In this document: in pieces, positions 32,058 through 41,522 of the stretch
Layout: every line of letters starts with the position of its first letter
Numbering within the stretch: the first letter of the stretch is position 1
Assembly (NCBI RefSeq): GCF_000382225.1
Contig: NZ_KB907828.1
Location: 1 to 43,751, forward strand
DNA length: 43,751 bases
Direction: 5' to 3'
From: Hymenobacter aerophilus DSM 13606
GTDB lineage: Bacteria > Bacteroidota > Bacteroidia > Cytophagales > Hymenobacteraceae
Notes under the pieces: generated by a model
Databases searched by the model: none
Seen by the model: the letters and a program-made list of their open reading frames with translations, nothing else
Told to the model about the DNA's origin: nothing
Made by a program: the position numbers and the translations under genes

Positions 32058-33938
32058 TTAGCCCACGAATTCCCGCTCCGCCTCCACAGCCCACAGGGCG
32101 TCTAGGTTGGAAGTGGGTATGCAGTCAGCGTACAAGAAGCGTACGAGCCGTTCGACTTCGGCGGCGGTGCGGGCCTGAGCTTTGGCGGGCGTCCAGGTAC
32201 GGGTAGCGCCTTCCTCGGATTCGGCCGTTTCAGCCAGCAGCCGGGCGATGCCATTTACCTGGCTCACGGAATAGCCATTAGTGCATTTAAAATGAAAGTC
32301 GTAGTTCCTGACGGCGCCCGAGCGGTTCAGGCCGCGCTCCAGCAATATCAGATTACCCAGCTTGTGCTGGTCGGCTTCCCAGTCCTCGTCGGCGGCGTCG
32401 GGCTGGTCGGGGTTGCAGGGGTGGATGTGCTCGACATCGTAGTCGTTGTGGAAGTATTTGCCCAGCAGCCCGGGCTCGTCCCAATCGGGATGCTCCTGGA
32501 GGGCTCCCAGGCGCGCCATGAGTTGGCAGCGCGTGGCATTGTCGAAGATGTTTTCGCGCACGAGCTGGTCGCGCAGCCATTCGGGGTCTTCGGTGGCAAT
32601 CTGCTCCCGGAGCACGGCGTTGGTATTGGCTTGCGTGGCGGCCCCGGACAGTATATGCCGGATATGGTCGAAGGTGAAATTGCGGCCGGCGGATACCTTT
32701 TTGAAGTAGCGGAGTGACTTGATGAGGTAGTAGCGCACCAGCAGCTCCTTCCACTCCTGGAATTGCGCAACGCTGTAGTCGGGCCGCTTACTAAACTGAT
32801 ACAGGTACACCACATCCACCAGCCAGAACTCCCCGTAGCGCGACCACCACTGCAAAGTGTACCAGATATGATAACTGCCTTTGAAATAGCTCTGCCAGGC
32901 TAAGCGGGCATCCAGAATAGCATTGAGCTGTTGGAGTGGGTCGGAACCCAGAGCATCTTTGAGCTTGACGTACTCGGGGCGCTTTTCGCCTAGCAGCAGG
33001 TAAGCAAACAGTTGCTCAAAGAAGGTATCGGTGCTAACCCCACCATGCAAAGCCCGGTTGGCTTGCGACTGCTCAATCAGGATGTACTTGTACACTGACA
33101 GCACTTCGCCGATGTTGGTTACGGGATGGCCTTCTTCGTCTTTGATGGCGTTGAGACGACCATAGAGGTCATCAATCGCGCCGAAGATGTGGTCGGAGGC
33201 TTCCGCATCGGTGGGGTCGGCGCGGCGGGCCAGGTATTCGTAGAGCTGAATCTTGAACACGTCGCCGCCGTTGAGGTCCATGCCGGCGGTGTTGATGGTG
33301 TTGAAGATATCGAGAGTTTTGGCCAGGCCGGCGCGGGTTTCGATAATGACCACGTGCAGCTGGTGCAGCACGTAATCAAGGAACTCTGGCGTGACGCGGA
33401 AGGGCGGGCGTCCTTCTTCCTCAGCTTCTTGAGCGGTGAGCAGCGTGGCCTGGATGTGGGCTGCGTTGGCGATGTAAGGATTGGGGTGCTGGGCGGCATC
33501 AATGGGCAACTCGGTTAGCGCCAGGGCCTCCGAGAACCAACATTGCTGCTCGCCCTTGTTCACGTTGGTGCGGAGCCACTGTCCGTCGCGCAGGTCAGCG
33601 CGCACCTTCACGGCCGGGAAGCCTAACTCCAGCACCTTGAAGAACAGGGCCAGGGTGGTGAGGCGCTGCTGACCATCGATAATATCAAAGTGCGTAGCGG
33701 GCTCGGGCTGACTGGGCCGGGGCATGAGCTGAGCAGTGCCCAGAAACGAAGGCTCACCCCCGCTCTGGTATGCCGCGATGATAGTTTTGAACAACCGACT
33801 CACTTCCGGCTGGCCCCAGGAATAGGGGCGCTGGTAGATGGGAATAACAAAGCTCCGGCCGTCCAGTAGTCCCGGCCTCCCGTTAGCTTGCAACAACGTG
33901 GCGGAATAGGCCTCAATAGCAAATTTCACTTCACTCAT
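32058..33938 (-). CDS. DUF262/DUF1524 (GmrSD-like) restriction protein
   Basis: The 626-residue protein has an N-terminal DUF262 domain with IPIYQRPYSWG (32-42) and DIIDGQQRLTTL (85-96), the ParB/Srx-like nucleotide-binding motifs of GmrS. A DUF1524 His-Me nuclease follows with DVEHIHPCNP (about 515) and HKLGNLILLERGLNRS. In GmrSD both parts cut modified phage DNA; other relatives act alone in different defence settings. It is inserted between hsdS and hsdR, with gaps of 32 and 22 bases, so it belongs to the transcript. It could add restriction of DNA that escapes the type I enzyme. Confidence 0.9.
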   Translation of the reverse strand: MSEVKFAIEAYSATLLQANGRPGLLDGRSFVIPIYQRPYSWGQPEVSRLFKTIIAAYQSGGEPSFLGTAQLMPRPSQPEPATHFDIIDGQQRLTTLALFFKVLELGFPAVKVRADLRDGQWLRTNVNKGEQQCWFSEALALTELPIDAAQHPNPYIANAAHIQATLLTAQEAEEEGRPPFRVTPEFLDYVLHQLHVVIIETRAGLAKTLDIFNTINTAGMDLNGGDVFKIQLYEYLARRADPTDAEASDHIFGAIDDLYGRLNAIKDEEGHPVTNIGEVLSVYKYILIEQSQANRALHGGVSTDTFFEQLFAYLLLGEKRPEYVKLKDALGSDPLQQLNAILDARLAWQSYFKGSYHIWYTLQWWSRYGEFWLVDVVYLYQFSKRPDYSVAQFQEWKELLVRYYLIKSLRYFKKVSAGRNFTFDHIRHILSGAATQANTNAVLREQIATEDPEWLRDQLVRENIFDNATRCQLMARLGALQEHPDWDEPGLLGKYFHNDYDVEHIHPCNPDQPDAADEDWEADQHKLGNLILLERGLNRSGAVRNYDFHFKCTNGYSVSQVNGIARLLAETAESEEGATRTWTPAKAQARTAAEVERLVRFLYADCIPTSNLDALWAVEAEREFVG

Positions 33939-33970
33939 AGTGGGGTGTAAAAGGAACGGGGGAGTTATGT

Positions 33971-35224
33971 TCAGGCCATAACCGGCTCCGCCACCCGTAC
34001 CCGCCGCTGGCCGGTGAGCAGCTGCTGCATTAGCCCGCGCTTGAGCTCCTGGTACTGGGCTTTCTTGTCGGTGAGGACTTGCAGCTTGTCGTCGACGGTT
34101 GTAAGGATTTCGGCTATTTGGCGCTGCTCGGGAAGAGGCGGCAATGCTATAGTCATCTTCGTGATGTCCGACTTTTTAACGTGGACAAAAGATGATTTGA
34201 AACCGTGTGCCTTCGTTTCAATTTCTGCTTGAGCCTGCTTTAAAATAATGTAAGCGAATGCGGAATCGAGTTTTTCGCTATCAGGCACTACCCTGAATAT
34301 ATGCTGATTTAGAACGGCTTTATCTCCTTTCCAAACTCTGGCTCCGAATGAGACTCCCTTCGTACCAGACCAAGCAAACAGCAGGTCATTCTTGCTGACT
34401 AAATACTTGCTTTCGATGATGCCACTGTAATAATTGAATGGTGCATCCAGCTTGTTGAGATTCTGTATTCGGATAATAGGTAAGCCTTCATTCTCCCATT
34501 CGGAAGGCTTGAAAGCCTTTCCATTTATGAGTTCCATAACCTTTCCAATCGATACAATTGACCAGCTTGATGGGGTTCTTCCAATGGGTGAATCATGGAA
34601 CACACTATGACCGATGCCTTTTGTCATTAGGCGTTCCATCAGGCCCTTTTTCAGCTCCTGGGTTTGCGCCAACTGTTCGTCCATCACGGCCAGCTTCTCA
34701 TCCACCGTGGACAGGATTTCGGCTATCTGCTGCTGCTCGGGAAGCGAGGGAAGCGGAATTTCAATTTTTGCAAAGACAGAATATGGAATTGACTTCCGCC
34801 TATTTATACTGCCTAAACCTACATTGTTATAGATATTCAAAAGCCGGTCAGACTTAAGAACGGTGAATAAAAATCCTGTATCAACTTTCGTTTTTTTAGC
34901 TTCAAAAACGGTGTACATCGGGCTAAGAACAGCTACATCATGCTCTGCCAAAAAACCTATGGAACCTTCATCAAGGTGTATTGTCGCATAAGCAAATTGC
35001 TCTCGCTTTATTACCTTATAAGTTGACAACTCTTTGCTGAAAACCTGTTTTTTAAAGAAGTCCAGAGAGTTGACAATACCACGATGCTTCGTAACCGAAA
35101 CAACCTGTTCAACCTTCTTGTCCGTATTTTTGATACTGATGTTTTTCGTTATTTCCCCCAACGTGACGGAAGCCCATCCTTCGGGGAGCTGACTTGAGGC
35201 GGACATTTTATTAGACTTTATCAT
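33971..35224 (-). CDS. hsdS: Type I restriction specificity subunit HsdS
   Basis: The 417-residue protein has two target-recognition domains (about 14-160 and 215-360). Each is followed by a conserved helical spacer: LPEQQQIAEILSTVDEKL (161-178) and LPEQRQIAEILTTVDDKL (364-381). The ATG at 35224 overlaps the hsdM stop (ATGA). A second Met at residue 7 is another possible start. HsdS sets the bipartite sequence read by the methylase and restriction subunits. The recognition-domain DNA is markedly AT-richer than the spacers, suggesting that the domains were swapped in. The target site cannot be read from sequence. Confidence 0.93.
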   Translation of the reverse strand: MIKSNKMSASSQLPEGWASVTLGEITKNISIKNTDKKVEQVVSVTKHRGIVNSLDFFKKQVFSKELSTYKVIKREQFAYATIHLDEGSIGFLAEHDVAVLSPMYTVFEAKKTKVDTGFLFTVLKSDRLLNIYNNVGLGSINRRKSIPYSVFAKIEIPLPSLPEQQQIAEILSTVDEKLAVMDEQLAQTQELKKGLMERLMTKGIGHSVFHDSPIGRTPSSWSIVSIGKVMELINGKAFKPSEWENEGLPIIRIQNLNKLDAPFNYYSGIIESKYLVSKNDLLFAWSGTKGVSFGARVWKGDKAVLNQHIFRVVPDSEKLDSAFAYIILKQAQAEIETKAHGFKSSFVHVKKSDITKMTIALPPLPEQRQIAEILTTVDDKLQVLTDKKAQYQELKRGLMQQLLTGQRRVRVAEPVMA

Positions 35225-36840
35225 ATCCCAATCTCATCCAGCAAGCGCTCCAGTTTGTCGTCAATCTCGGCTTCCTTGGCTTCCAGTTTGCGCAGGGCGG
35301 CGTGCACGGTGGGCAGGTCGATGGCGGCGGCGGCTTCGCTGCGGTCGATGTAGCGAGAGATGTTCAGGTTATAGTCGTTGGCCTTTAGCTCGGCCAGCGG
35401 CACCACGCGCATGAACTTATCTTCGTCCTGGCCCGCCTCGTAGGCCGTCAAAATGCGCTCGACATGATTCTCTGCTAACTCATTTTGGTTTTTGCCGGGG
35501 TTAAATTCCTGGCTGGCATCGATCAGCAGCACGTTGCCGCGGCGGGCGGCGGGCTTGGTTTTGGCCAGCACCCAGATGGCGGCCGGAATGCCGGTGTTGT
35601 AGAACAGGGCCGAGGGCAGGCCCACGATGCCTTCCACCAAGTCGGCTTCGAGCAGCTTCTCACGGATGCTACCTTCGGCCCCGCCCCGGAACAGAGTGCC
35701 GTGGGGCAGCACCACGCCCATGCGGCCGTCCTGCTTGAGCACGGCCAGCATGTGCTGCATGAAGGCCAGGTCGGCGTAGCCGCGCGGCGGAATACCGTAG
35801 TGCAGCCGCCCGAACTTATCGACCACCACCTTGGCGTAGTTGGGGGTTACGTCCTTTTCCTTGCCCTTTTTGTCGAGCTTCTTTTCTTGGTTTACCTCGG
35901 CCGGCGTCCACCAGCGGTCCTGGGAGAAGGGCGGGTTGGCAATTACCCGGTCGAAGAGCATGAGCTCGTTGTCGCCGTTCTTGTGCTGGGGCTCTACTAG
36001 GGTGTCGCCCTTGCGCAGGTCGGCGCTGTCGAAATTGTGGAGCAGCATGTTGAGCTTGGCAATGGCCCAGGTGCCCAGGTTCTTCTCCTGCCCGTAGAGC
36101 GAAACGTTGATGTTGTTGCCCACCTTGCCGCTCGGCTGCTGTGCAATGTAGCGCGCACTTTCGATGAGCATGCCGCCCGAGCCACAGGTAGGGTCGTAGA
36201 CCTTATTGCGAGCCTCGGGCTTGATGAGGCCCACCACCAGCTGCACCACTCCGCGCGGGGTATAGAATTCGCCGCCCTTTTTGCCGGCATCGTCGGCGAA
36301 TTGCTTGATGAGGTACTCGTAGGCGTCGCCCAGCAGGTCGGGGGTGTAGAGGTCGGTGTTGCGCAGCGAGTAGCGGTTGAAGTGGCGCAACAGCCGTTGC
36401 AGGGTGTCGTCGGAGAGCTTCTCCTTGTCGCCGAACTTGGTGGCCGTCATTACGCCCTCGAGCTGGGTGTTCTCGCGCTCGATGGCGGCGAAGGCCTTGT
36501 CGAGCACCACGCCCACGTTTTCGGTGGCCTTCTTCACCTCGGCCCAGCGGGCTTCAGCGGGCACCTTGAAGTAGGTTTCCTCCTCGGCATCGTCGCGGCT
36601 CACGCCGTCGCGGGCCATGATAGCCTCCACTTCCTCCTCAAACACGTCGTTGGCGCGTTTGAGGAAGAGCAGGCCGAAGATGTAGTTTTTGAAGTCGGAG
36701 CTGTCGATGCTACCGCGTAGGATGTTGGCCGAATCCCAGAGCCAGGATTCGAGGGTTTGGAGGTCGAGTTGGGGCACGGAGGGAGTGGGCTGGGTGGGCG
36801 GCGGTGTAGGAGCGCCGCCGAAAAGCGGTAATTGGGACAT
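35221..36840 (-). CDS. hsdM: Type I adenine-N6 methyltransferase HsdM
   Basis: The 539-residue protein has an HsdM N-terminal helical domain (LESWLWDSANILRGSIDSSD ... RANDVFEEEVE) and a class I methylase core. The core has SAM motif DPTCGSGGMLI (216-226) and catalytic NPPF (302-305). A C-terminal coiled region ending IDDKLERLLDEIGI contacts HsdS. It methylates adenine in host target sites and provides the core of the restriction complex. A Pro-rich stretch (10-24) precedes the domain. The stop overlaps the hsdS start. A 121-base gap separates it from the phospholipase-D-like gene. Confidence 0.95.
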   Translation of the reverse strand: MSQLPLFGGAPTPPPTQPTPSVPQLDLQTLESWLWDSANILRGSIDSSDFKNYIFGLLFLKRANDVFEEEVEAIMARDGVSRDDAEEETYFKVPAEARWAEVKKATENVGVVLDKAFAAIERENTQLEGVMTATKFGDKEKLSDDTLQRLLRHFNRYSLRNTDLYTPDLLGDAYEYLIKQFADDAGKKGGEFYTPRGVVQLVVGLIKPEARNKVYDPTCGSGGMLIESARYIAQQPSGKVGNNINVSLYGQEKNLGTWAIAKLNMLLHNFDSADLRKGDTLVEPQHKNGDNELMLFDRVIANPPFSQDRWWTPAEVNQEKKLDKKGKEKDVTPNYAKVVVDKFGRLHYGIPPRGYADLAFMQHMLAVLKQDGRMGVVLPHGTLFRGGAEGSIREKLLEADLVEGIVGLPSALFYNTGIPAAIWVLAKTKPAARRGNVLLIDASQEFNPGKNQNELAENHVERILTAYEAGQDEDKFMRVVPLAELKANDYNLNISRYIDRSEAAAAIDLPTVHAALRKLEAKEAEIDDKLERLLDEIGI

Positions 36841-36961
36841 GCAGGTAGTCTAGCGGGGCGCCCACGGGGGCATGTTACCAAATGTAGGGCCTACCCAGCT
36901 GGAATGGAAGTCCAGCGGGTCGGACTGGGGCCCAAAAGGCGGTAAGCCACCGGATGGGATG

Positions 36962-39655
36962 CTACACAGTGAGCAGGGCCGAATGGGGTTGGAGTTGCTG
37001 GTAGCGGAAGCAGGAGCCGTACTCCTCGCTGAGTTCGGGCAGACCGGGGCGGTGCAGGGTGAAAGTGAGGCCCTGGGACGTATTATGTTGGTGGACAACG
37101 GCACAGATACCGAGCTTGCTGAGAAACAGCCAGCCGCCGATTTTTACCTCTTCTGGGAAATCGAAAATGCGCTTGGCAGGGGGGCGGCGCAGATTTTTCT
37201 GTAGGGCTTGAAGGCGCGGGGCAAGGGCAGGCAGGAGTTGCCGGAGCAGGGGCAAGGCCGCTGCGGTAGGAAACTGCACCTTGCCGGACAGTTCCGCGAA
37301 GTGGCCTTCCAGGCGCTGGGGGAGTTCGGCCAGGGGCCAAGCGCTAGGCCGGAGGTAGTGAATCAGGTTGGCCAGCAGCAGGTCGCGCAGCAGGGATTCA
37401 CTCTTGCGCCACGGAACGGTCAGAACCAGGAGTATAGCGTTTTCAAAGCAGCTTTGCCGGAGCTCCGCTACCCGAGCTTCGAGCTGAGGCAGGGGATTGT
37501 CGTACTCCTGCAGGCCAGCGGTGTACTGCAGGAGGAAATTGCCAATATATTCGACGCAAAAGCCCTTGTGGTAATATCCTTGGTCGATTTCGCCGCCCTT
37601 ATACAAGAACCACTGCATTTCCTTCTTTCCTTCCGTTTCCTCAGCATACCCGCGACCGATGTAATACAGCGCAGCATGTAGGCAAATATTGAAGATAGCC
37701 AAGTCGCGTACCGTAAGCTGCGGTAGGCTAATCATCTGGGGTATTGTGGCGGCGCCGATTGATTCCAGAGAACCAAGCTGATGATGCCACAGTCGGGTCA
37801 GAAACCGATACAAGCTTTTCCGTTCCTGGATAAATTGCTTGGTCTTCATTCGTTGGAGCTCCAACTCCACATCGATGTTCAACCCCGCGTCCTCACCGTC
37901 GGCAGAATCGTCGAAGCTTTCCTCGCCACTATCACGGTAGTTATCTACCGGGCCAGGAGTGTATAGCCGTTTGCTTACCTCGTTGAGGAAAGTGCCGATT
38001 TGTACGCCCGCGGAGCTGAGCAGGTCTTGCTGGCGGAGGTGGTCGTCGGCCTTTTGCTGGTTGAACTCTTCGGCGGTTAGGTGCTGGACGGTGGTGGCCG
38101 ACTGGCTGGGCTTCTGTGCGGCGGCATTGCCTTTGCTCGTGGCGCCAGCGTCGGGGTCGTCGATGTCCACCAGGTCAAGCACTAGGTTGGCAAAGCCTTC
38201 GAAGCCGGATTGAAGCAGGGCGTCGAAACCGGCCTGAAGCTTCTGTCGGCTAGGGTCAGGGCAGTACTGCTGCTGGCTGGCCGGGTGCTGCACGAACTGG
38301 CGGCCGACCACCGTGCCATCGGCGGCTACCAGCTCCACGCGGTTTATTGACACGGGGAGCTGCTCGGGCAAATCAACGGCCAGCGGATTGGTTAGCACTC
38401 GGGGAGAGGACTCGTGAACTGGGCCTCGAGGACTGAATAAGTGGACGGTTACCGCCCCGATAGCTGGCGCGGGTAGGTGCGCCAGGTGGAGGGTGAGCAG
38501 TAGGGGCTCCATTTCGGCCAACACGATGCTGACGGGCAGGGTTGTAAACTGCTCGGATCCGCCTTCCTCCGTCAGGCCCGCCGGGCGCCGTTTGAGCTGG
38601 ATGGTTCGGAGCTTATGGGCGTTGTTGGCGTTGGGCCTGATGCCGAGGCCGGTTAGGTAGTTGGCCTTATCTTGGTACAGCAGGATACTGGCTTCTTCAT
38701 TGATAGCCGCCTGCTTGCCGGCGCCCATGCCCGCGGCGGTGACGTTGGCGCTACCCAAGAGCAAGAACTCGCCCTGGTCGGTAGCGAAGTGGATGAGCTT
38801 GGCATGCAGGCGGCTGGGCGTGCCGTCGTTTGATGGTCCACATTCACTCCAAAGGTGGAAACTGACGCGGTCAGTCTGGTCGGCCGGGAAGTCAGTCGGG
38901 AGTAGGCCCAGGCGGTCTTCGACCACGCACTGCAAGTTGGCCTTCGGAAATTGCTTGAGCAAATGCGTTAAGACGCGGCCCTTCTGGTCGTAGTAGGGGG
39001 ATACCGTGACAATACGTTTTGCGGTAGCTCCGGCCAGATGATCGAGCGTTTGGGAGAGGATGGACGAGCGAGTATTGGTGAGGAAGGCCACCGAGAGGCC
39101 ATGGTCCAGGGAGTGGAGCGCGCCAGGGTCAGAAGCGGGGAGCTGCGCCAGCCACGGGGCGAACTGTTTTATCCAAGCCAGTTTGGTGGCGGCCATACCG
39201 TGGACGCCAGTGGTGAGCTGCTGGGCATACTGCCACGCATCGGCGAATAGGGCAGCATTAGCAGCGGAGGGGGTAGCTATGTGGAAACAGCCCCAGGCCT
39301 CATCGTTGCCGCCCAGGCCCGAGGCAGTCAGGTTGCCCGAGCCGATGGCCAGCATGCCTTCCTTGGCCCCAAAGAACAGGGAGAGTTTCGGATGAAAAAC
39401 CCCGCGGGGGCTGTAGATGGGGTAGATGCTAAATCCCGAAGACTCCTGAAACTCGCGGCCGGAGGCACTGGCCGACAGGTACTCCAATAGCGGGCCGTCG
39501 GTCAGGACGAGGATATTCTGGATGCCGGCCGCGCGCAGCTGACGCATCACGCGCAACTCAAAAAACTGAAAGTCGAAGCTGTAGCAGGTAAGCAGACAGG
39601 AGTGGTAGTGTCCTTTGCCAAGGGCCTCCAGATAGTTTTGCCGAGCGAAAGCCAT
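36962..39655 (-). CDS. Large phospholipase-D-superfamily protein (candidate nuclease)
   Basis: The 897-residue protein has two HKD-type half-sites: HPKLSLFF plus GSGNLTASG (His88, Lys90, Asn108), and HAKLIHF plus GSANVTAAGM (His284, Lys286, Asn304). They pair to form one phospholipase-D active site, as in nucleases of this superfamily. The Asp of HKD is replaced or displaced, as in many nuclease members. The remaining 550 residues are helical, with an acidic linker (SGEESFDDSADGED, about 590), and are not recognised. The start lies 12 bases after the 534-aa gene, so the two are coupled. DNA or RNA cleavage in defence is inferred. Confidence 0.82.
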   Translation of the reverse strand: MAFARQNYLEALGKGHYHSCLLTCYSFDFQFFELRVMRQLRAAGIQNILVLTDGPLLEYLSASASGREFQESSGFSIYPIYSPRGVFHPKLSLFFGAKEGMLAIGSGNLTASGLGGNDEAWGCFHIATPSAANAALFADAWQYAQQLTTGVHGMAATKLAWIKQFAPWLAQLPASDPGALHSLDHGLSVAFLTNTRSSILSQTLDHLAGATAKRIVTVSPYYDQKGRVLTHLLKQFPKANLQCVVEDRLGLLPTDFPADQTDRVSFHLWSECGPSNDGTPSRLHAKLIHFATDQGEFLLLGSANVTAAGMGAGKQAAINEEASILLYQDKANYLTGLGIRPNANNAHKLRTIQLKRRPAGLTEEGGSEQFTTLPVSIVLAEMEPLLLTLHLAHLPAPAIGAVTVHLFSPRGPVHESSPRVLTNPLAVDLPEQLPVSINRVELVAADGTVVGRQFVQHPASQQQYCPDPSRQKLQAGFDALLQSGFEGFANLVLDLVDIDDPDAGATSKGNAAAQKPSQSATTVQHLTAEEFNQQKADDHLRQQDLLSSAGVQIGTFLNEVSKRLYTPGPVDNYRDSGEESFDDSADGEDAGLNIDVELELQRMKTKQFIQERKSLYRFLTRLWHHQLGSLESIGAATIPQMISLPQLTVRDLAIFNICLHAALYYIGRGYAEETEGKKEMQWFLYKGGEIDQGYYHKGFCVEYIGNFLLQYTAGLQEYDNPLPQLEARVAELRQSCFENAILLVLTVPWRKSESLLRDLLLANLIHYLRPSAWPLAELPQRLEGHFAELSGKVQFPTAAALPLLRQLLPALAPRLQALQKNLRRPPAKRIFDFPEEVKIGGWLFLSKLGICAVVHQHNTSQGLTFTLHRPGLPELSEEYGSCFRYQQLQPHSALLTV

Positions 39656-39667
39656 AGAAGGATAGGG

Positions 39668-41272
39668 TTATACAAGTAGAGCCTTACCACGCGCCGTTAG
39701 CGTGTTGTCTTTGTCGAGCAATTTCAGATCAAGGGCCATTTCTAGCAACACATTCAAGCGGGGGCCAGAGAACCTAACTTGAATGGATTCAAGGCAGCGA
39801 AACCATTCGCCTTCCACCTCGAATTTGAGCGTTGACTGCTGGCCACTACCCATTTTGCGCATGGCAACGTATTGGTGGCGCACGATTACATCTTGGTTGG
39901 TAAAATGCCGCACGAACTGATCAAGGGGCCAAGTGAGCTTTTCTGTTAGCCGCTCGGCATAACCCAGAAAGTTGCCCTCGCGCAGCAAGCCCAAGGGCTG
40001 GGCATACTCCCGCAATTCGGGTAGGTGAGAGTAGTTGCGCTGATAGATTTTACTAAGCAGGCAAAAAGCAGCTGCCGCCTGGCCCACCGGTTCTTTGTTG
40101 GATTGTTCAATTAGGCATTCCCTGACGAAATCCTCCTCGTCTAGCTTTGCTTCCTCAATGGCCACCAGGAGAGTGGCTAGCGTGGGCTGGTCGGGCAGGT
40201 TGGGCAGGTTGGGCACAAGCTGGTGCAGCTGGGCGATAATCTGTTCCGTGAAATCCGTGAGAAATGCAGGGATAAAAGCGTAGCTGCCAGGCTCTGCTTC
40301 CAGCATTCGGAGCACCGCTGCTAAAACAGATCCACTGGCCATCTGCCAGTACTCATTGAGCTGATAGAAATACCAACCCCGGCGCGTCGGTTCTTCGTTG
40401 CCACGGCCTTGCTTTAGGTAGTTATCGATCAAAAAGCTTTCCCATGTGTGCTGCTCAGCTTGTTGCAGATGCGTGAGAAGTAGTCTTAAGGTTGTTGCCC
40501 GATGGTAAGTAGGCATGTCCGATTCCAGGGAGGGATAGTCGGAGGATGTTAGCATTCTTAAATAAGCTGCCGGCTCAACACCTTCTTGAGCAAACCGGGA
40601 TAGGTCGAAGTGGTCGAACAAGGCTTGGGCATTTTTCGGGCGGAGAAGGCCGTTTTCGACACAAGCAATAAAACACTCCTGAACTTCAAGCGGAATTTGC
40701 TCAGCAAAAGCTGCTGCCAGCTCTTGGCCAGTCAGCCATCCTGTCTGGTGATTTGTACGCACGTATAATTGTTCGTCGTGGACGCTTGTACTCATGAGCC
40801 CCACCGCCCGAAGAGAGCCTGCATAATACTGACCGAACGCACCCATCCGGGCTTTCCAGTAAGTTTTTGCATTTCCTTTTGAAGGCAGGTCTGCTCCTTC
40901 ATCCAGCCTGTAACCATTTGCCTCTTTGTCTACCAACATCAGCTCAGCATAAGCGCTGCCAGGAATGTGCAAGGGGCTTTTTCCTCCTAACCGGATCAAT
41001 AGAGCGACTAACAGATCTGCACGGCGGATGAAATTTTGCTGACGCTTGGGGTCAACTTCGCCCACTTGGCTAGCATATTGGTCGAGCAGCCAGCAGTAGA
41101 ATCCATAGTACCGGATGCGGTGGGTTACGTTCGTAAGACCGGGCAGCAACAGTCCGTACGTTACTTCTGAAGTTGCCTGGAGTCCTAACATATCCAGGCC
41201 TCGAACATTGGATAGCTTGTCACCCAGGAACGGAACTTGGGCTTTGCTTTTGGTAAGGACAGGAGTAGGCAT
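39668..41272 (-). CDS. 534-aa protein of unknown family, partner of the phospholipase-D-like protein
   Basis: The protein opens with FLGDKLSNVRGLDMLGLQATSEVTYGLLLPGLTNVTHRIRYYGFYCWLLDQY, which looks strongly conserved in type, and continues as mostly helical sequence. I see no Walker, nuclease, methylase or membrane motif. It is the first gene of the minus-strand cluster, 12 bases before the phospholipase-D-like gene and 27 bases downstream of a transposon end (41300). It may sense or recognise DNA for its partner. Start MPTPVLTKSK at 41272 is the only good ATG. Confidence 0.75.
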   Translation of the reverse strand: MPTPVLTKSKAQVPFLGDKLSNVRGLDMLGLQATSEVTYGLLLPGLTNVTHRIRYYGFYCWLLDQYASQVGEVDPKRQQNFIRRADLLVALLIRLGGKSPLHIPGSAYAELMLVDKEANGYRLDEGADLPSKGNAKTYWKARMGAFGQYYAGSLRAVGLMSTSVHDEQLYVRTNHQTGWLTGQELAAAFAEQIPLEVQECFIACVENGLLRPKNAQALFDHFDLSRFAQEGVEPAAYLRMLTSSDYPSLESDMPTYHRATTLRLLLTHLQQAEQHTWESFLIDNYLKQGRGNEEPTRRGWYFYQLNEYWQMASGSVLAAVLRMLEAEPGSYAFIPAFLTDFTEQIIAQLHQLVPNLPNLPDQPTLATLLVAIEEAKLDEEDFVRECLIEQSNKEPVGQAAAAFCLLSKIYQRNYSHLPELREYAQPLGLLREGNFLGYAERLTEKLTWPLDQFVRHFTNQDVIVRHQYVAMRKMGSGQQSTLKFEVEGEWFRCLESIQVRFSGPRLNVLLEMALDLKLLDKDNTLTARGKALLV

Positions 41273-41299
41273 TCAGGATATAGATGGAAGATAATTAAT

Positions 41300-41333
41300 G
41301 GCTTTGGTTAAAAGCTAGGGCCGGAAGTTAAGC
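41300..41333 (+). repeat. Unpaired transposon end of the GGCCTTGGTTAAAAG family
   Basis: GGCTTTGGTTAAAAGC starts at 41300 and differs from the outer 17 bases of the 2508 repeat at two positions (T for C at base 4, C for T at base 16). Further in, GGAAGTTAAGC resembles AAAGGTTAAAC. No opposing end is visible in the window. A res-like region and resolvase follow, so it looks like the left end of a related Tn3-type element. Confidence 0.65.
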
Positions 41334-41417
41334 AGATCATTGGGCAATATCCATTGGTTGATGCAACTGAGTACAATTCCCTGATAGGCAGCGGTGCTTG
41401 GGTCCATTAAGGTACAC

Positions 41418-41508
41418 CTTTCTGGCCCCTGCCAATCAGTAGCGACTTATCCCGGAAAGGCGGGGCCAGAAAGTGGGGCCAGCTGCGTATCTTCATGGCC
41501 CCACTTTC
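41418..41508. promoter_or_regulatory. Candidate res site upstream of the resolvase
   Basis: CTTTCTGGCCCC (41418-41429) pairs with GGGGCCAGAAAG (41462-41473). GAAAGTGGGGCCA (41469-41481) pairs perfectly with TGGCCCCACTTTC (41496-41508). These overlapping inverted and direct repeats end 14 bases before the resolvase ATG. Serine resolvases bind such arrays to resolve cointegrates and to repress their own gene. Confidence 0.65.
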
Positions 41509-41522
41509 CTGACCCATTTACC

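Noticed and set aside
36037..36720. Plus-strand 227-residue frame opposite hsdM
   Set aside because: Shadow of the methylase gene; no recognisable domain.
41394..41522. N-terminal extension of the resolvase
   Set aside because: It would translate the res-like inverted repeats; MNFGYARVS at 41523 is the conserved resolvase start.
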